A stretch of DNA of 64,000 nucleotides from Bacillota bacterium. GTDB lineage: Bacteria; Bacillota; Clostridia; Acetivibrionales; DTU013. Of this stretch, positions 52,470-60,101 are shown in pieces. The notes under the pieces were generated by a model, which was not told the origin of the DNA, did not search any database, and was given only the letters and a program-made list of their open reading frames with translations. Positions within the stretch are counted from its first letter, which is position 1. Every line of letters starts with the position of its first letter. The position numbers and the translations under genes are program-made. The stretch spans positions 1 to 64,000 of the forward strand of contig JAEZMD010000009.1 in NCBI GenBank assembly GCA_023435745.1, written 5' to 3'.

Positions 52470-53810
52470 ATGCTGGAGCTTTTCTTTTCAGTCATCAATA
52501 TGAGCATTATCGCCAGCATCGTTATCATCGTTGTTCTGCCTGTGCGGTTTTTACTCAAACGAGCACCAAAAGTCTTTTCTTATGCTCTGTGGGCTGTGGT
52601 TTTATTCCGGTTGCTTTTCCCGGTATCACTTAAAAGTGCAGTAAGCCTAATTCCAGATACTACAATAATTCAGCCAGGAGCCAATGAGCAAAGCACCTTT
52701 TCTATAGATACCGGAATAAATGCTGTTAATACAACAATAAATTATTATTTTAAGGAACGCTATTACGACGGCATATCCGTCACAGATGGAACAATGCATA
52801 ATCCCTTGTTTATATTGGCCGTTATATGGATTACAGGCATTGTAGCGTTACTCATATACAGTATTTGCTCCCTCATTCGTCTACGCCGGAAGCTGGTGGG
52901 CGCTGTTCCTTTGCGTGGCAACATCTATCTCGCGGATCATATCGAGTCACCCTTTGTCATGGGATTATTTTGTCCAAAGATCTACTTACCATCTTCGCTT
53001 GCCAAAAAAGAACAAAATTATATCATACAGCACGAACAGCATCATATACACTATGGTGACCATGTGATAAAAATACTGTCATTCGCAGCGCTGTGTATCC
53101 ATTGGTTTAATCCTCTTGTATGGCTGGTGTTTGTACTATCCGGCGAGGATATGGAAATGTCCTGTGACGAAGCGATGATGAAAAAGATGGATTGCGACAT
53201 TCGCGCCGACTATTCTGCTTCCCTTTTGAGCTTTGCCACCGGCAGAAGAATAATCTCTGGAATTCCGACAGCATTTGGTGAGGGTAATATGAAAGGACGA
53301 ATTAGAAACGTAATGAATTATAAGAAGCCCGCATCTTGGATAATTGTGCTGTGCCTTATTTTAGTAGCCGGGCTAAGTATTACTCTTATACTAAACTCAA
53401 ATCGTATTTCAAATGCAAATCAGCTTGAGCAAGCTGCACGTCAGTCAAAAACAATCGGTGAAGATTGGAATGTACAGCTTGCGAAGACTGATGATCTTGC
53501 TGTTTTGCTGTTTTACAGCAACGATATGAGCGACCATTCATTTTCAATATACAGAAATAAGAATAAAGTTTTCCCAAATTATGTTTTTATCCGCGGTGGC
53601 AGTTTGTCGGAAATAGAACGCAGCATACTCACTTACAATTATGATGGCTCTCTTGTTCTGCTGTCCATGAATTCTGACCGTATTGCACAAATCATATGTC
53701 ATGACGGAGAAACCTATGAAGTAAATCCTGACAGCCCCTTTGCTATCATAGTGCCCCAAGGCGGATATGACATTTTAAATGAAGCCGGGAATCGTATTAT
53801 TAGAAAATGA
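52470..53810 (+). CDS. M56 metalloprotease sensor (BlaR1-like, no penicillin-binding domain)
   Basis: 446 residues. Four membrane helices in the first 225 residues; the zinc protease site HEQHH is at 188-192 with SGEDMEMSCDEAMM downstream. A fifth helix (about 289-309) leads to a ~135-residue extracellular domain. BlaR1 and MecR1 carry a penicillin-binding domain of about 260 residues here; this one is half the size and lacks S-x-x-K and K-T-G motifs. The signal sensed is therefore probably not a beta-lactam. Activation would cut the BlaI partner. Confidence 0.92.
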   Translation: MLELFFSVINMSIIASIVIIVVLPVRFLLKRAPKVFSYALWAVVLFRLLFPVSLKSAVSLIPDTTIIQPGANEQSTFSIDTGINAVNTTINYYFKERYYDGISVTDGTMHNPLFILAVIWITGIVALLIYSICSLIRLRRKLVGAVPLRGNIYLADHIESPFVMGLFCPKIYLPSSLAKKEQNYIIQHEQHHIHYGDHVIKILSFAALCIHWFNPLVWLVFVLSGEDMEMSCDEAMMKKMDCDIRADYSASLLSFATGRRIISGIPTAFGEGNMKGRIRNVMNYKKPASWIIVLCLILVAGLSITLILNSNRISNANQLEQAARQSKTIGEDWNVQLAKTDDLAVLLFYSNDMSDHSFSIYRNKNKVFPNYVFIRGGSLSEIERSILTYNYDGSLVLLSMNSDRIAQIICHDGETYEVNPDSPFAIIVPQGGYDILNEAGNRIIRK

Positions 53811-53864
53811 TGGATACAACGTCTCTATGTATATAGGGAATCAGACGAGGCTTACACCAGTAAG

Positions 53865-54311
53865 CTAAGCTTTGACTGTTCCCGTTATAATTTGTCTTGA
53901 GTCACCATCCCCATTTCGACCGGCCCAAATTGTGACATATGCACGATAATGCTGCCCGGAAATACCCTTATACTCGACATACGAGCAATGTTCGAAATCA
54001 TCATACTCTAACATACTGTCATAATCAGAGTACTGGAACGTCTTTACTCTACTCCATGAATTTCCATCTTTTGATGCTTGAAGAATTATGGTTAGAGCGC
54101 CAACCTCGTCCATGTTTCCAGTTGCAATCACATCAAACCATATTTCAAGGTTGCCTCCTCCCGCAGCATATATATACGCATTGTAAGAATCTAAATATAA
54201 GCTGGCACGTGTTCCTGCTTCAGTATCCGTTTTTGCTGCAAAGGTTGTGGATGAAACACAAATCATAATAACCAAAATAAGTGCGATGTTTCTCATTACT
54301 TTTTTAAGCAT
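53865..54311 (-). CDS. Secreted beta-rich protein, possibly DUF6147
   Basis: 148 residues from ATG 54311 with AAGGTGAG upstream. The signal peptide ends in STTFAA. The mature protein (TRASLYLDSYNAYIYAAGGG, then LTIILQASKDGNSWSRVKTF and YRAYVTIWAGRNGDG) looks like a single immunoglobulin-like domain; the start TDTEAGTRASLYL recalls the DUF6147 family. It follows the anti-sigma gene within 8 bp, so it is part of the sigma operon and a likely target or sensor partner. Confidence 0.72.
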   Translation of the reverse strand: MLKKVMRNIALILVIMICVSSTTFAAKTDTEAGTRASLYLDSYNAYIYAAGGGNLEIWFDVIATGNMDEVGALTIILQASKDGNSWSRVKTFQYSDYDSMLEYDDFEHCSYVEYKGISGQHYRAYVTIWAGRNGDGDSRQIITGTVKA

Positions 54312-54319
54312 ACAATTTC

Positions 54320-55240
54320 TCACCTTTCATAAATAGAGTCAATTATCCTTTCCAGAATTTCTTCAGATATGCTGCCTGTTATTGAACACTCACAAGAGTT
54401 ATTTTGCCAGACAGCCTTTAACCTTCCTTCATTGGCCATGATGTAGTGTGTAATACCCCCCGAAGAATAGTACTTTACACACGTTTTATCTTTCTCATAA
54501 GTTGAATACTCCCCACCTTCAAAGTAGCTATAGATACATAAGGTCAGATTATCCGTTTCTCCTTTATACAAAGCTACAAAACGATTGCAGCTTGGGGTGC
54601 TGGTTACAGTAACCCTGTCAAAAAAGAAGTCCTCAGGTATCCATGCTGGAGTAAACTCGCCCTCTATACCGTAATCATTAAGAGCATCTTCCAAGCATGA
54701 ATATGAATTCGTTTGAGGTTTTTCACCGGCATCTCCAATATATGAGGCAGCTTCAAATCCGAATGTACCTTTAGTCCATTGTGCAATCACTTCCCAAAGA
54801 TCATATCCCAAAGCATAAGCAGTTAGTGAACCTGAAAACACAATGACTACTAACACTGCTGCAACACTAGAAATGCGAAGCAAGCCTCGTTTTCTTATTG
54901 TATGTGAACGTTCAGCTTTCGTAAAAGGTGTGGCTTTTGCGACATAACAACTAATTGTGCTTGTATCTTCATCTTCATATAGAGACTTACTATCGTCTGA
55001 GGATGGACGATAATATTCATTGAATGAATCCCATGCAGCTTTAACATTGGTGAACCTCCCAGTTAGCTGCTCCTTTTCACGCTTAGCAATCACCTCCATT
55101 ATATATAATATTGCATCTAAATCAGATTCTTCATTATCCGGCAATTGAGAATCCTGACGGAGTATTTCTTCCAACGCTTCAGTGCTCATATTTTCAAATT
55201 TTGAGTAAGCTCGGTTCAAATGCTTATCGAATTCGGACAT
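54320..55240 (-). CDS. Membrane anti-sigma factor with DUF4367-like domain
   Basis: 306 residues. A cytosolic N-terminal part of about 125 residues (helical, ending TKAERSHTIRKRG), one membrane helix (ISSVAAVLVVIVFSGSLTAYA) and an extracellular ~155-residue domain (FTPAWIPEDFFFDRVTVTS) of the DUF4367 type. It lacks the zinc-binding ZAS motif. Position 58 bp after an ECF sigma gene makes it the probable cognate anti-sigma. Confidence 0.85.
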   Translation of the reverse strand: MSEFDKHLNRAYSKFENMSTEALEEILRQDSQLPDNEESDLDAILYIMEVIAKREKEQLTGRFTNVKAAWDSFNEYYRPSSDDSKSLYEDEDTSTISCYVAKATPFTKAERSHTIRKRGLLRISSVAAVLVVIVFSGSLTAYALGYDLWEVIAQWTKGTFGFEAASYIGDAGEKPQTNSYSCLEDALNDYGIEGEFTPAWIPEDFFFDRVTVTSTPSCNRFVALYKGETDNLTLCIYSYFEGGEYSTYEKDKTCVKYYSSGGITHYIMANEGRLKAVWQNNSCECSITGSISEEILERIIDSIYER

Positions 55241-55298
55241 CTAGTGAACCTCCATTATTTTATTATATGTACGAGACCCAAGTTTAGGGGACAGCTTA

Positions 55299-55796
55299 TC
55301 ACAAATTTCCTTCAAGCAGCTTTTTACATTTCTTTTTTGCCCGTTGTACCCGCTTTTTACATGCTTCCAAGCTAATCCCCAATTTGCTGGACGCTTCTAA
55401 CATTGTATACTTGCTAAGGATTATCATCTTTAACAGTTCAAAGTCATCTTGCCCAAACAATTCCGAATACATCACATTAAAGCCAGCCTCACCGTCCTGC
55501 GAAGGTACGCTTATTTCATCCACCGATAATACAGAGATAACAAGGTTATTCAACCGGGAACGGCTCCGCCTTATATTACAAATAACATTTTTTAAGGTTT
55601 TAATTAGCCATCCTTTAGGATTATTGCTCGAAAACAAATGATCTGCTTTTGCGCAGGCAATCCGGAACGTATCTTGAACTGCTTCTTCTGCTAGTGGGCG
55701 ATCATTTAGAGCACTTAACGCATAAATGCATAAAGAAGTGTACATGTCCCGGTATAGCTGTGTTATTAGTCTTTCCTGCACTTTACTCAGTCCCAC
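55299..55796 (-). CDS. ECF-type RNA polymerase sigma factor
   Basis: 165 residues from GTG 55796 with GGAGG 8 bases upstream. Region 2 includes LAEEAVQDTFRIACAKAD and GWLIKTLKNVICNIRR; region 4 has LEASSKLGISLEACKKRVQRAKK. First gene of the operon sigma / anti-sigma / secreted protein. Confidence 0.93.
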   Translation of the reverse strand: MGLSKVQERLITQLYRDMYTSLCIYALSALNDRPLAEEAVQDTFRIACAKADHLFSSNNPKGWLIKTLKNVICNIRRSRSRLNNLVISVLSVDEISVPSQDGEAGFNVMYSELFGQDDFELLKMIILSKYTMLEASSKLGISLEACKKRVQRAKKKCKKLLEGNL

Positions 55797-56026
55797 GAAT
55801 TTATCCTCCTCCGAAGAGAAATATGTATGCTGTGAGTTAAATTATTTATTAATTCATTTATTTTATAGTAAAACAGTTTTATTTCAGCCTTCAAAAATCA
55901 ATCGTCCTTGTATAAATATCATCAGTATATTTATCGGCAAATTGTAAAATTTTCTTTATTATGTTAATACAAATAATTCTATCCTTATTTGTTATCTTTT
56001 TGGCTCCTGATTTGCCGTGCTCACGC

Positions 56027-56068
56027 AAAAAGAGTGTCCTGCATAGAAATCTACAGAACACTCTTTTT
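56027..56068 (-). terminator. Terminator 3' of the acetyltransferase gene
   Basis: AAAAAGAGTGT pairs with ACACTCTTTTT; T-run on both strands. Confidence 0.75.
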
Positions 56069-56079
56069 GATGTAAATTT

Positions 56080-56121
56080 GTGTCATTAGTACAAAATAGA
56101 TGCAGAGGAGGTTATGCTCAT
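56080..56121. repeat. 42-bp direct repeat, copy 1
   Basis: GTGTCATTAG, then CAAAATAGATGCAG, then TTATGCT. The second copy at 56896-56937 shares about 34 of 42 positions. The two flank the acetyltransferase gene. Confidence 0.75.
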
Positions 56122-56206
56122 AATCGGGCTCTTATGCACCTATGGCGACTAATGTTAACAGCACAGCTTTAGAGAATAGATCGGTCAACTATTGTGCTAT
56201 TTCCCT

Positions 56207-56752
56207 TTAAGAACCGATCCTCCATAGTTTAGGCTTCATGGTACCATTACTATATTTCTTAAAGAACAAGGAAAATTCATCTTCATCAAATTCTCCGTTT
56301 TTTATTATGATTTCCTGTTTTTTCTTTGCAAGTTCTACTAAGTATCCAGTCTCTATATATCCGTTATTAATATAAAATTTCTTGCGTCTTAATCTTTGCT
56401 CAATGTCTTTTGCATCTTCATCGCATCTTTCAATAGATATTATAATTTTACTATCGGGATGCATTGATTGAATTTTGTCTAAAATACGACTGCCATATCC
56501 CTTCGACCGAATGTTTTCATCAACTGCCAAAAACATTACAAACGTCAGGTTTTGAACTGTAGCCATATAAACAAAGCCACATAGGGTATCCTTATCATAA
56601 AAAGATATAAATTCAGTGTTCCTCATCTTTGCCATTATAAGCATCAACCAAAAAGGCATACGATCTTTCTTAAGAAAAGAGGATGTATAAATTTCCTTTA
56701 TTTTTTCTTTATCTTTGCTTCTTCCTGTAACGTTTTCAACTCTTAAATCCAT
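56207..56752 (-). CDS. GNAT-family N-acetyltransferase
   Basis: 181 residues from ATG 56752 (MDLRVENVTG), behind AGGATGG; the ATG at 56761 lies inside that site. The acetyl-CoA loop is LAVDENIRSKGYGSRIL, followed by a beta-bulge strand and FYINNGYIETGY. Substrate unknown. It is flanked by direct repeats at both ends, which suggests acquisition or duplication by recombination. Confidence 0.9.
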   Translation of the reverse strand: MDLRVENVTGRSKDKEKIKEIYTSSFLKKDRMPFWLMLIMAKMRNTEFISFYDKDTLCGFVYMATVQNLTFVMFLAVDENIRSKGYGSRILDKIQSMHPDSKIIISIERCDEDAKDIEQRLRRKKFYINNGYIETGYLVELAKKKQEIIIKNGEFDEDEFSLFFKKYSNGTMKPKLWRIGS

Positions 56753-56847
56753 TTTCACCATCCTATTATAGTATTCGTTAGCCTCATCGCTTTATTGCGA
56801 ATATTCGACTATATAAATAATCTTTGTTTTAGTATAACATAAAAAGT

Positions 56848-56892
56848 TAGGACAAAGCAGATGCTTGATTACATCTATTTTGTCCTAACTTT
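56848..56892 (-). terminator. Terminator between Fe-S protein and acetyltransferase genes
   Basis: GTTAGGACAAA pairs with TTTGTCCTAAC with an inner AGATG/CATCT pair; on the minus strand TTTTTATG follows. Confidence 0.8.
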
Positions 56893-56895
56893 CAT

Positions 56896-56937
56896 TGTGT
56901 CATTAGGTCAAAATAGATGCAGGTGGGATTATGCTTA
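56896..56937. repeat. 42-bp direct repeat, copy 2
   Basis: Covers the last codons and stop of the Fe-S protein gene; partner of the copy at 56080. Confidence 0.75.
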
Positions 56938-57546
56938 TTTTATGTATTCCGCCGTATACGGGCACCAAACCATGCACTTTAGGCATAAAGTGCAGAGCTT
57001 TCTAACCATGATCTCATCTCGGGTAGTCGTGACGCTCCATGTTTTACCGAGCAAGGCTTTGGTCGGGCACATATTCACGCAGATATTGCATTCGCCGCAA
57101 TGCGGTTCTTTCGGCATTTCACTCATGGTTATAAAGGGAGCTGTGGTCAAGACCTTACCCAACATCAGCGCACAGCCATACTGGGTAGTAACCAGCAGGT
57201 TGTTTTTGCCGATAAATCCCAATCCGGCTCTGAGCGCGACAGTTTTATGTGGTAGACGCCCAAATTTCAACTTGGCAATACTTTTGTACCCTTCTGTTTC
57301 CAACCGGTCAGCTAATTTTACGGCAAGAGCATCCATCTTGTGTTCGGTGTTAAAAATCTCTTTCCGTTTTGGTTCTTGACCGGCTCTGAGCGTGCTAATA
57401 TACTCCCTTGATAGTGTTTTGCCAAAGAGAACAGCACAAGAGTATCCTTCGATAATATCCGCCGGTAACATAGAAATATCGACAAAATATACAAAATCCG
57501 CGCCGCTGTCTTTTATGCGCTGCCCCCATATTTCGTTCAGCTCCAT
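56935..57546 (-). CDS. Short QueG-like double-cluster iron-sulfur protein
   Basis: 203 residues from ATG 57546 with AAAGGAG upstream. Two [4Fe-4S] motifs: CGECNICVNMCP and CTLCLKCMVWCP. The upstream part resembles the substrate region of epoxyqueuosine reductase (LGFIGKNNLLVTTQYG), but the protein is about 140 residues shorter than QueG and lacks its N-terminal cobalamin region and C-terminal repeats. It is probably a paralogue, not the queuosine enzyme, though queA and tgt are present in the window. Confidence 0.85.
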   Translation of the reverse strand: MELNEIWGQRIKDSGADFVYFVDISMLPADIIEGYSCAVLFGKTLSREYISTLRAGQEPKRKEIFNTEHKMDALAVKLADRLETEGYKSIAKLKFGRLPHKTVALRAGLGFIGKNNLLVTTQYGCALMLGKVLTTAPFITMSEMPKEPHCGECNICVNMCPTKALLGKTWSVTTTRDEIMVRKLCTLCLKCMVWCPYTAEYIK

Positions 57547-57621
57547 ATTGTCTCCTTTTATTTCCACATCCATATAATCACTTTTCGAAAATATAAATAA
57601 TCTGAACTGAGTATACCATAA

Positions 57622-57664
57622 AAATGAAAGGATTCAAACCATGAGGGTTTGAATCCTTTCATTT
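57622..57664 (-). terminator. Terminator of tRNA-Leu(CAA)
   Basis: AATGAAAGGATTCAAACC pairs with GGTTTGAATCCTTTCATT, followed by TTTTATGG on the minus strand. The same sequence may supply the -35 (TTGAAT) of a promoter with TATACT for the Fe-S protein gene. Confidence 0.88.
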
Positions 57665-57675
57665 TCTTTATAAAC

Positions 57676-57762
57676 TGGTGCCGAAGGCCGGACTCGAACC
57701 GGCACGGTATCGCTACCGGTGGATTTTGAGTCCACTACGTCTGCCAATTCCATCACTTCGGC
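57676..57762 (-). tRNA. tRNA-Leu (CAA)
   Basis: 87 nt with encoded CCA and long variable arm. Acceptor GCCGAAG/CTTCGGC, anticodon loop CTCAAAA, T-loop GGTTCGAGTCC. Confidence 0.95.
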
Positions 57763-57789
57763 ATATGAACGATTGAAGCTGCAAAATGA

Positions 57790-57818
57790 ATTATACAACA
57801 GCCATCGTTCATTGTCAA
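57790..57818 (-). promoter_or_regulatory. Sigma-A promoter of tRNA-Leu(CAA)
   Basis: TTGACA (57813-57818), 17 bp, TATAAT (57790-57795) on the minus strand. Confidence 0.92.
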
Positions 57819-57888
57819 GAAACTCATCGAGTGTGATGCAGGCCAGAAACATCACATAAGCGAAGCTAAAAACAACGTAATTGACCAA

Positions 57889-58545
57889 CTACGAGGAAGC
57901 TGCCTGAGAGGCTGCAATAGCATTTCTGACCGTCTTTTGTATCTTGATGCCTGTTTCATCGAGATGATCAAAATAAGCGCCTTTCCGAATCAATTTGAAG
58001 GATTCCTTTATCAACTTGCATTCATCCTTGCTAAAAAATCTTTTGTATGCCCCGCATTCATAAAGTAAAGCTATCAGGAATGCTTTTGCGGCATCCGTAC
58101 CTTTCTCAGCATTCAGAGTAACCTCTTTCAATTCTTTTACAAGCTTTTGATGCTGTGCCACACGGGAGACAACGTACCGGTTGTACGGAATCAGCCCGAG
58201 AAAGCGGTGCTGCTCGATTCGGATGCAGCCGTTGTCTTCCAGATTTTCAGTCAGCCGTTTCATCATACGTTTCACATAATAAGGAAGCGAAGTGATCAAT
58301 GCATCCAGTCTGTAGCGCGACTTTTTCTTTTCAACGAAGGCGCATACCTCATCCAGAATCAGATTTCCTGTGGAAGCAGTGCTGGTCAGTAATACGTGTT
58401 TCCCGTCTAACTTCATCCTTCCCATATCAATGAGCTCCGCAACGGCTACTCCGCAGACTCCGAAGGCTATATACTGTGAGGAGGCCAGCATCCTGCCGTT
58501 CTTTCCGCTGATAGATGCAAAAACAAACGTTTCCATCGTATTCAA
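57889..58545 (-). CDS. GPP34 (GOLPH3-like) family protein
   Basis: 218 residues from TTG 58545, overlapping the upstream stop by 4 bp (TTGA) with AGGTG 7-8 bases upstream; ATG 58536 is an alternative. The sequence AELIDMGRMKLDGKHVLLTS, ILDEVCAFVEKKKS, LTENLEDNGCIRIEQHRFLGLIPYNRYVV shows the GOLPH3/Vps74 pattern. In eukaryotes that fold binds phosphatidylinositol 4-phosphate; bacterial members are uncharacterised, and membrane association is likely. Last gene of a three-gene operon. Confidence 0.82.
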   Translation of the reverse strand: MNTMETFVFASISGKNGRMLASSQYIAFGVCGVAVAELIDMGRMKLDGKHVLLTSTASTGNLILDEVCAFVEKKKSRYRLDALITSLPYYVKRMMKRLTENLEDNGCIRIEQHRFLGLIPYNRYVVSRVAQHQKLVKELKEVTLNAEKGTDAAKAFLIALLYECGAYKRFFSKDECKLIKESFKLIRKGAYFDHLDETGIKIQKTVRNAIAASQAASS

Positions 58546-58724
58546 CCGTCTTCACCTGCCTTTTCTGAGTGAGGCTTTGTGCCTTTTCTTCTTTTGTTGA
58601 GTCCTTCCTGCAGGATATACTCGATCTGACCGTTGACTGACCGGAACTCTTCTTCGGCCCAGCGGTTGATCTCTTCCCACATCTTTGGATTCAGCCTCAG
58701 CAACAGCGTTTTTTTCTCTGCCAT
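58542..58724 (-). CDS. Arc-like ribbon-helix-helix protein
   Basis: 60 residues. KKTLLLRLNPKMWEEINRWA is a ribbon-helix-helix opening, followed by SVNGQIEYILQEGL; a basic, disordered end. RHH proteins bind DNA as dimers, often as autoregulators. It starts 17 bp after the SPFH gene and overlaps the GPP34 gene, so it likely regulates this operon. Confidence 0.85.
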   Translation of the reverse strand: MAEKKTLLLRLNPKMWEEINRWAEEEFRSVNGQIEYILQEGLNKRRKGTKPHSEKAGEDG

Positions 58725-58741
58725 AATACCAGCTTCCTTTA

Positions 58742-59608
58742 TCAGTTATAAAGTGTGCCTGTGTTTACGATAGGTTGAGCCGAGCGGTCACCGCAGAGCA
58801 CGACAAGCAAATTACTCACCATTGCTGCCTTTCTTTCTTCGTCAAGCTCAACGATTCCGTTTTCATTAAGCATACTCAAGGCCATATCCACCATTCCTAC
58901 TGCACCCTCAACGATCTTCTGCCTTGCTGAAATGATTGCCGATGCCTGCTGGCGCTGAAGCATTGCTGCAGCAATCTCCTGTGCGTATGCAAGGTGACTT
59001 AGGCGTGCTTCTTCCACAACAACCCCTGCCTTGCTAAGTCTTTCCTGTAGCTCAGTCTTCAATGCATGTGAAACCTCATCAGCACTGCCTCTTAATGACA
59101 GCTGTAATTCATCAGTGGTATCATAGGGATACAGTCCGGCCAGATGTCTTAAAGCAGATTCGCTCTGTGTCTGAACATAATCTACATAATTTTCAACCTC
59201 AAAGAGCGCCTCCGCTGTGTTGTCGACCCTCCAAACCACAACAGTCGCGATTTCAACAGGATTGCCCATTTCATCATTGACTTTGATTTTTTCTCCGTTT
59301 AGATTCCTGCGACGCAATGAAATCTTCTTCTTTGTGTAAAAAGGATTTGCCCAGTGCCAGCCATCTTTTTTTACCGTGCCTTTATATGCGCCAAAAAGCA
59401 GAATTACAGCTGCCTCATTTGGCTGCAATGTAAAAAATCCGCAAATCAAAATGATCCACAAAACAAACGCCGCAGACCCCAGGATTATAAGCCATGCCGC
59501 ACCATAACCAATGCCCGATATGAATGCCGCAACAGATATAGCCAGAAGAATCATTGTGATCACAAACCATAAAAAACCCTGATGTACACTTTTTTCTATT
59601 TCCTTCAT
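58742..59608 (-). CDS. SPFH (band 7) domain membrane protein
   Basis: 288 residues from ATG 59608 with GGAGGG 6 bases upstream (ATG 59611 is too close). Two adjacent hydrophobic helices (about 14-36 and 38-62), then the SPFH domain starting at LQPNEAAVILLFGAYKGTV and a coiled-coil region with RLSHLAYAQEIAAAMLQRQQA. Stomatin/flotillin relatives form membrane rings or microdomains. First gene of the SPFH-RHH-GPP34 operon. Confidence 0.93.
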   Translation of the reverse strand: MKEIEKSVHQGFLWFVITMILLAISVAAFISGIGYGAAWLIILGSAAFVLWIILICGFFTLQPNEAAVILLFGAYKGTVKKDGWHWANPFYTKKKISLRRRNLNGEKIKVNDEMGNPVEIATVVVWRVDNTAEALFEVENYVDYVQTQSESALRHLAGLYPYDTTDELQLSLRGSADEVSHALKTELQERLSKAGVVVEEARLSHLAYAQEIAAAMLQRQQASAIISARQKIVEGAVGMVDMALSMLNENGIVELDEERKAAMVSNLLVVLCGDRSAQPIVNTGTLYN

Positions 59609-59754
59609 CATTATCCCTCCAAATAAATAATATATATTTGATATCATAATAATATCACTCTGATATAGAGCAGTCAATCTTTTTTATATATTTTTCTTGG
59701 TTGTTTTTTGATACTGTGCAATAAAAGCCTCTGAGCAGTAACAATGGCACTGAC

Positions 59755-59842
59755 GGTACCTGCACAGTAACACGCAATGAGAATCTCGGGGGCATCGAGC
59801 CCCACTCGATTCCAGCCGGATTTGCTTTGCAAATGGCCAGAA
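59755..59842. repeat. Array of short hairpins downstream of the SwrB-like operon
   Basis: GGGGC/GCCCC and, nested, GCCGGATTTGC / GCAAATGGCC occur in series with short loops. The same style of array appears at 13.8 kb. No open frame here is credible. Confidence 0.4.
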
Positions 59843-59845
59843 ATA

Positions 59846-59876
59846 AAAAAACATCACATTTTACGTGATGTATAAG
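59846..59876 (-). terminator. Terminator of the flagellar sigma operon
   Basis: ACATCAC pairs with GTGATGT around 7 nt; on the minus strand seven T follow. Confidence 0.85.
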
Positions 59877-59897
59877 AAATTCTTTGGTAAACATTGA

Positions 59898-60101
59898 TCA
59901 ATCCTCAGAAGGTAATGTTATGGGCGATCTGACCATACCGTATTTTTCAGCCTGCTTGATGATCTGCTCTTTGCTTAAGTCTTCCATCGGATCTCTTCCC
60001 GCAAAGTAAATCATACTGGCGAGTGCAGTAATAATGATACCTATCCCGATCCCAAGCAGAATGCTTTTCAGATGGAACTGACCTGTTCTGTTATCGCTCA
60101 T
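59898..60101 (-). CDS. Small membrane protein at end of the SwrB-like operon
   Basis: 67 residues. One hydrophobic helix (about 13-33, SILLGIGIGIIITALASMIYF), then the pattern DLSKEQIIKQAEKYGMV, which resembles the membrane-associated helix-turn-helix-like motif seen in YtxH-like or endolytic transglycosylase neighbours. It overlaps the preceding gene by 4 bp. Family not recognised; its position next to the DUF6115 gene suggests a linked job. Confidence 0.8.
   Translation of the reverse strand: MSDNRTGQFHLKSILLGIGIGIIITALASMIYFAGRDPMEDLSKEQIIKQAEKYGMVRSPITLPSED

Larger units (their letters stand above)
55797..56206. other. 410-bp gap between ECF sigma and acetyltransferase genes
   Basis: Contains the sigma gene's upstream region (A+T-rich, no clear promoter read), the terminator at 56027-56068 and one copy of the direct repeat at 56080. 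No gene seen on either strand. Confidence 0.6.

Noticed and set aside
59655..59894. 79-codon frame on the minus strand
   Set aside because: It covers a terminator and the hairpin array and has no ribosome site.
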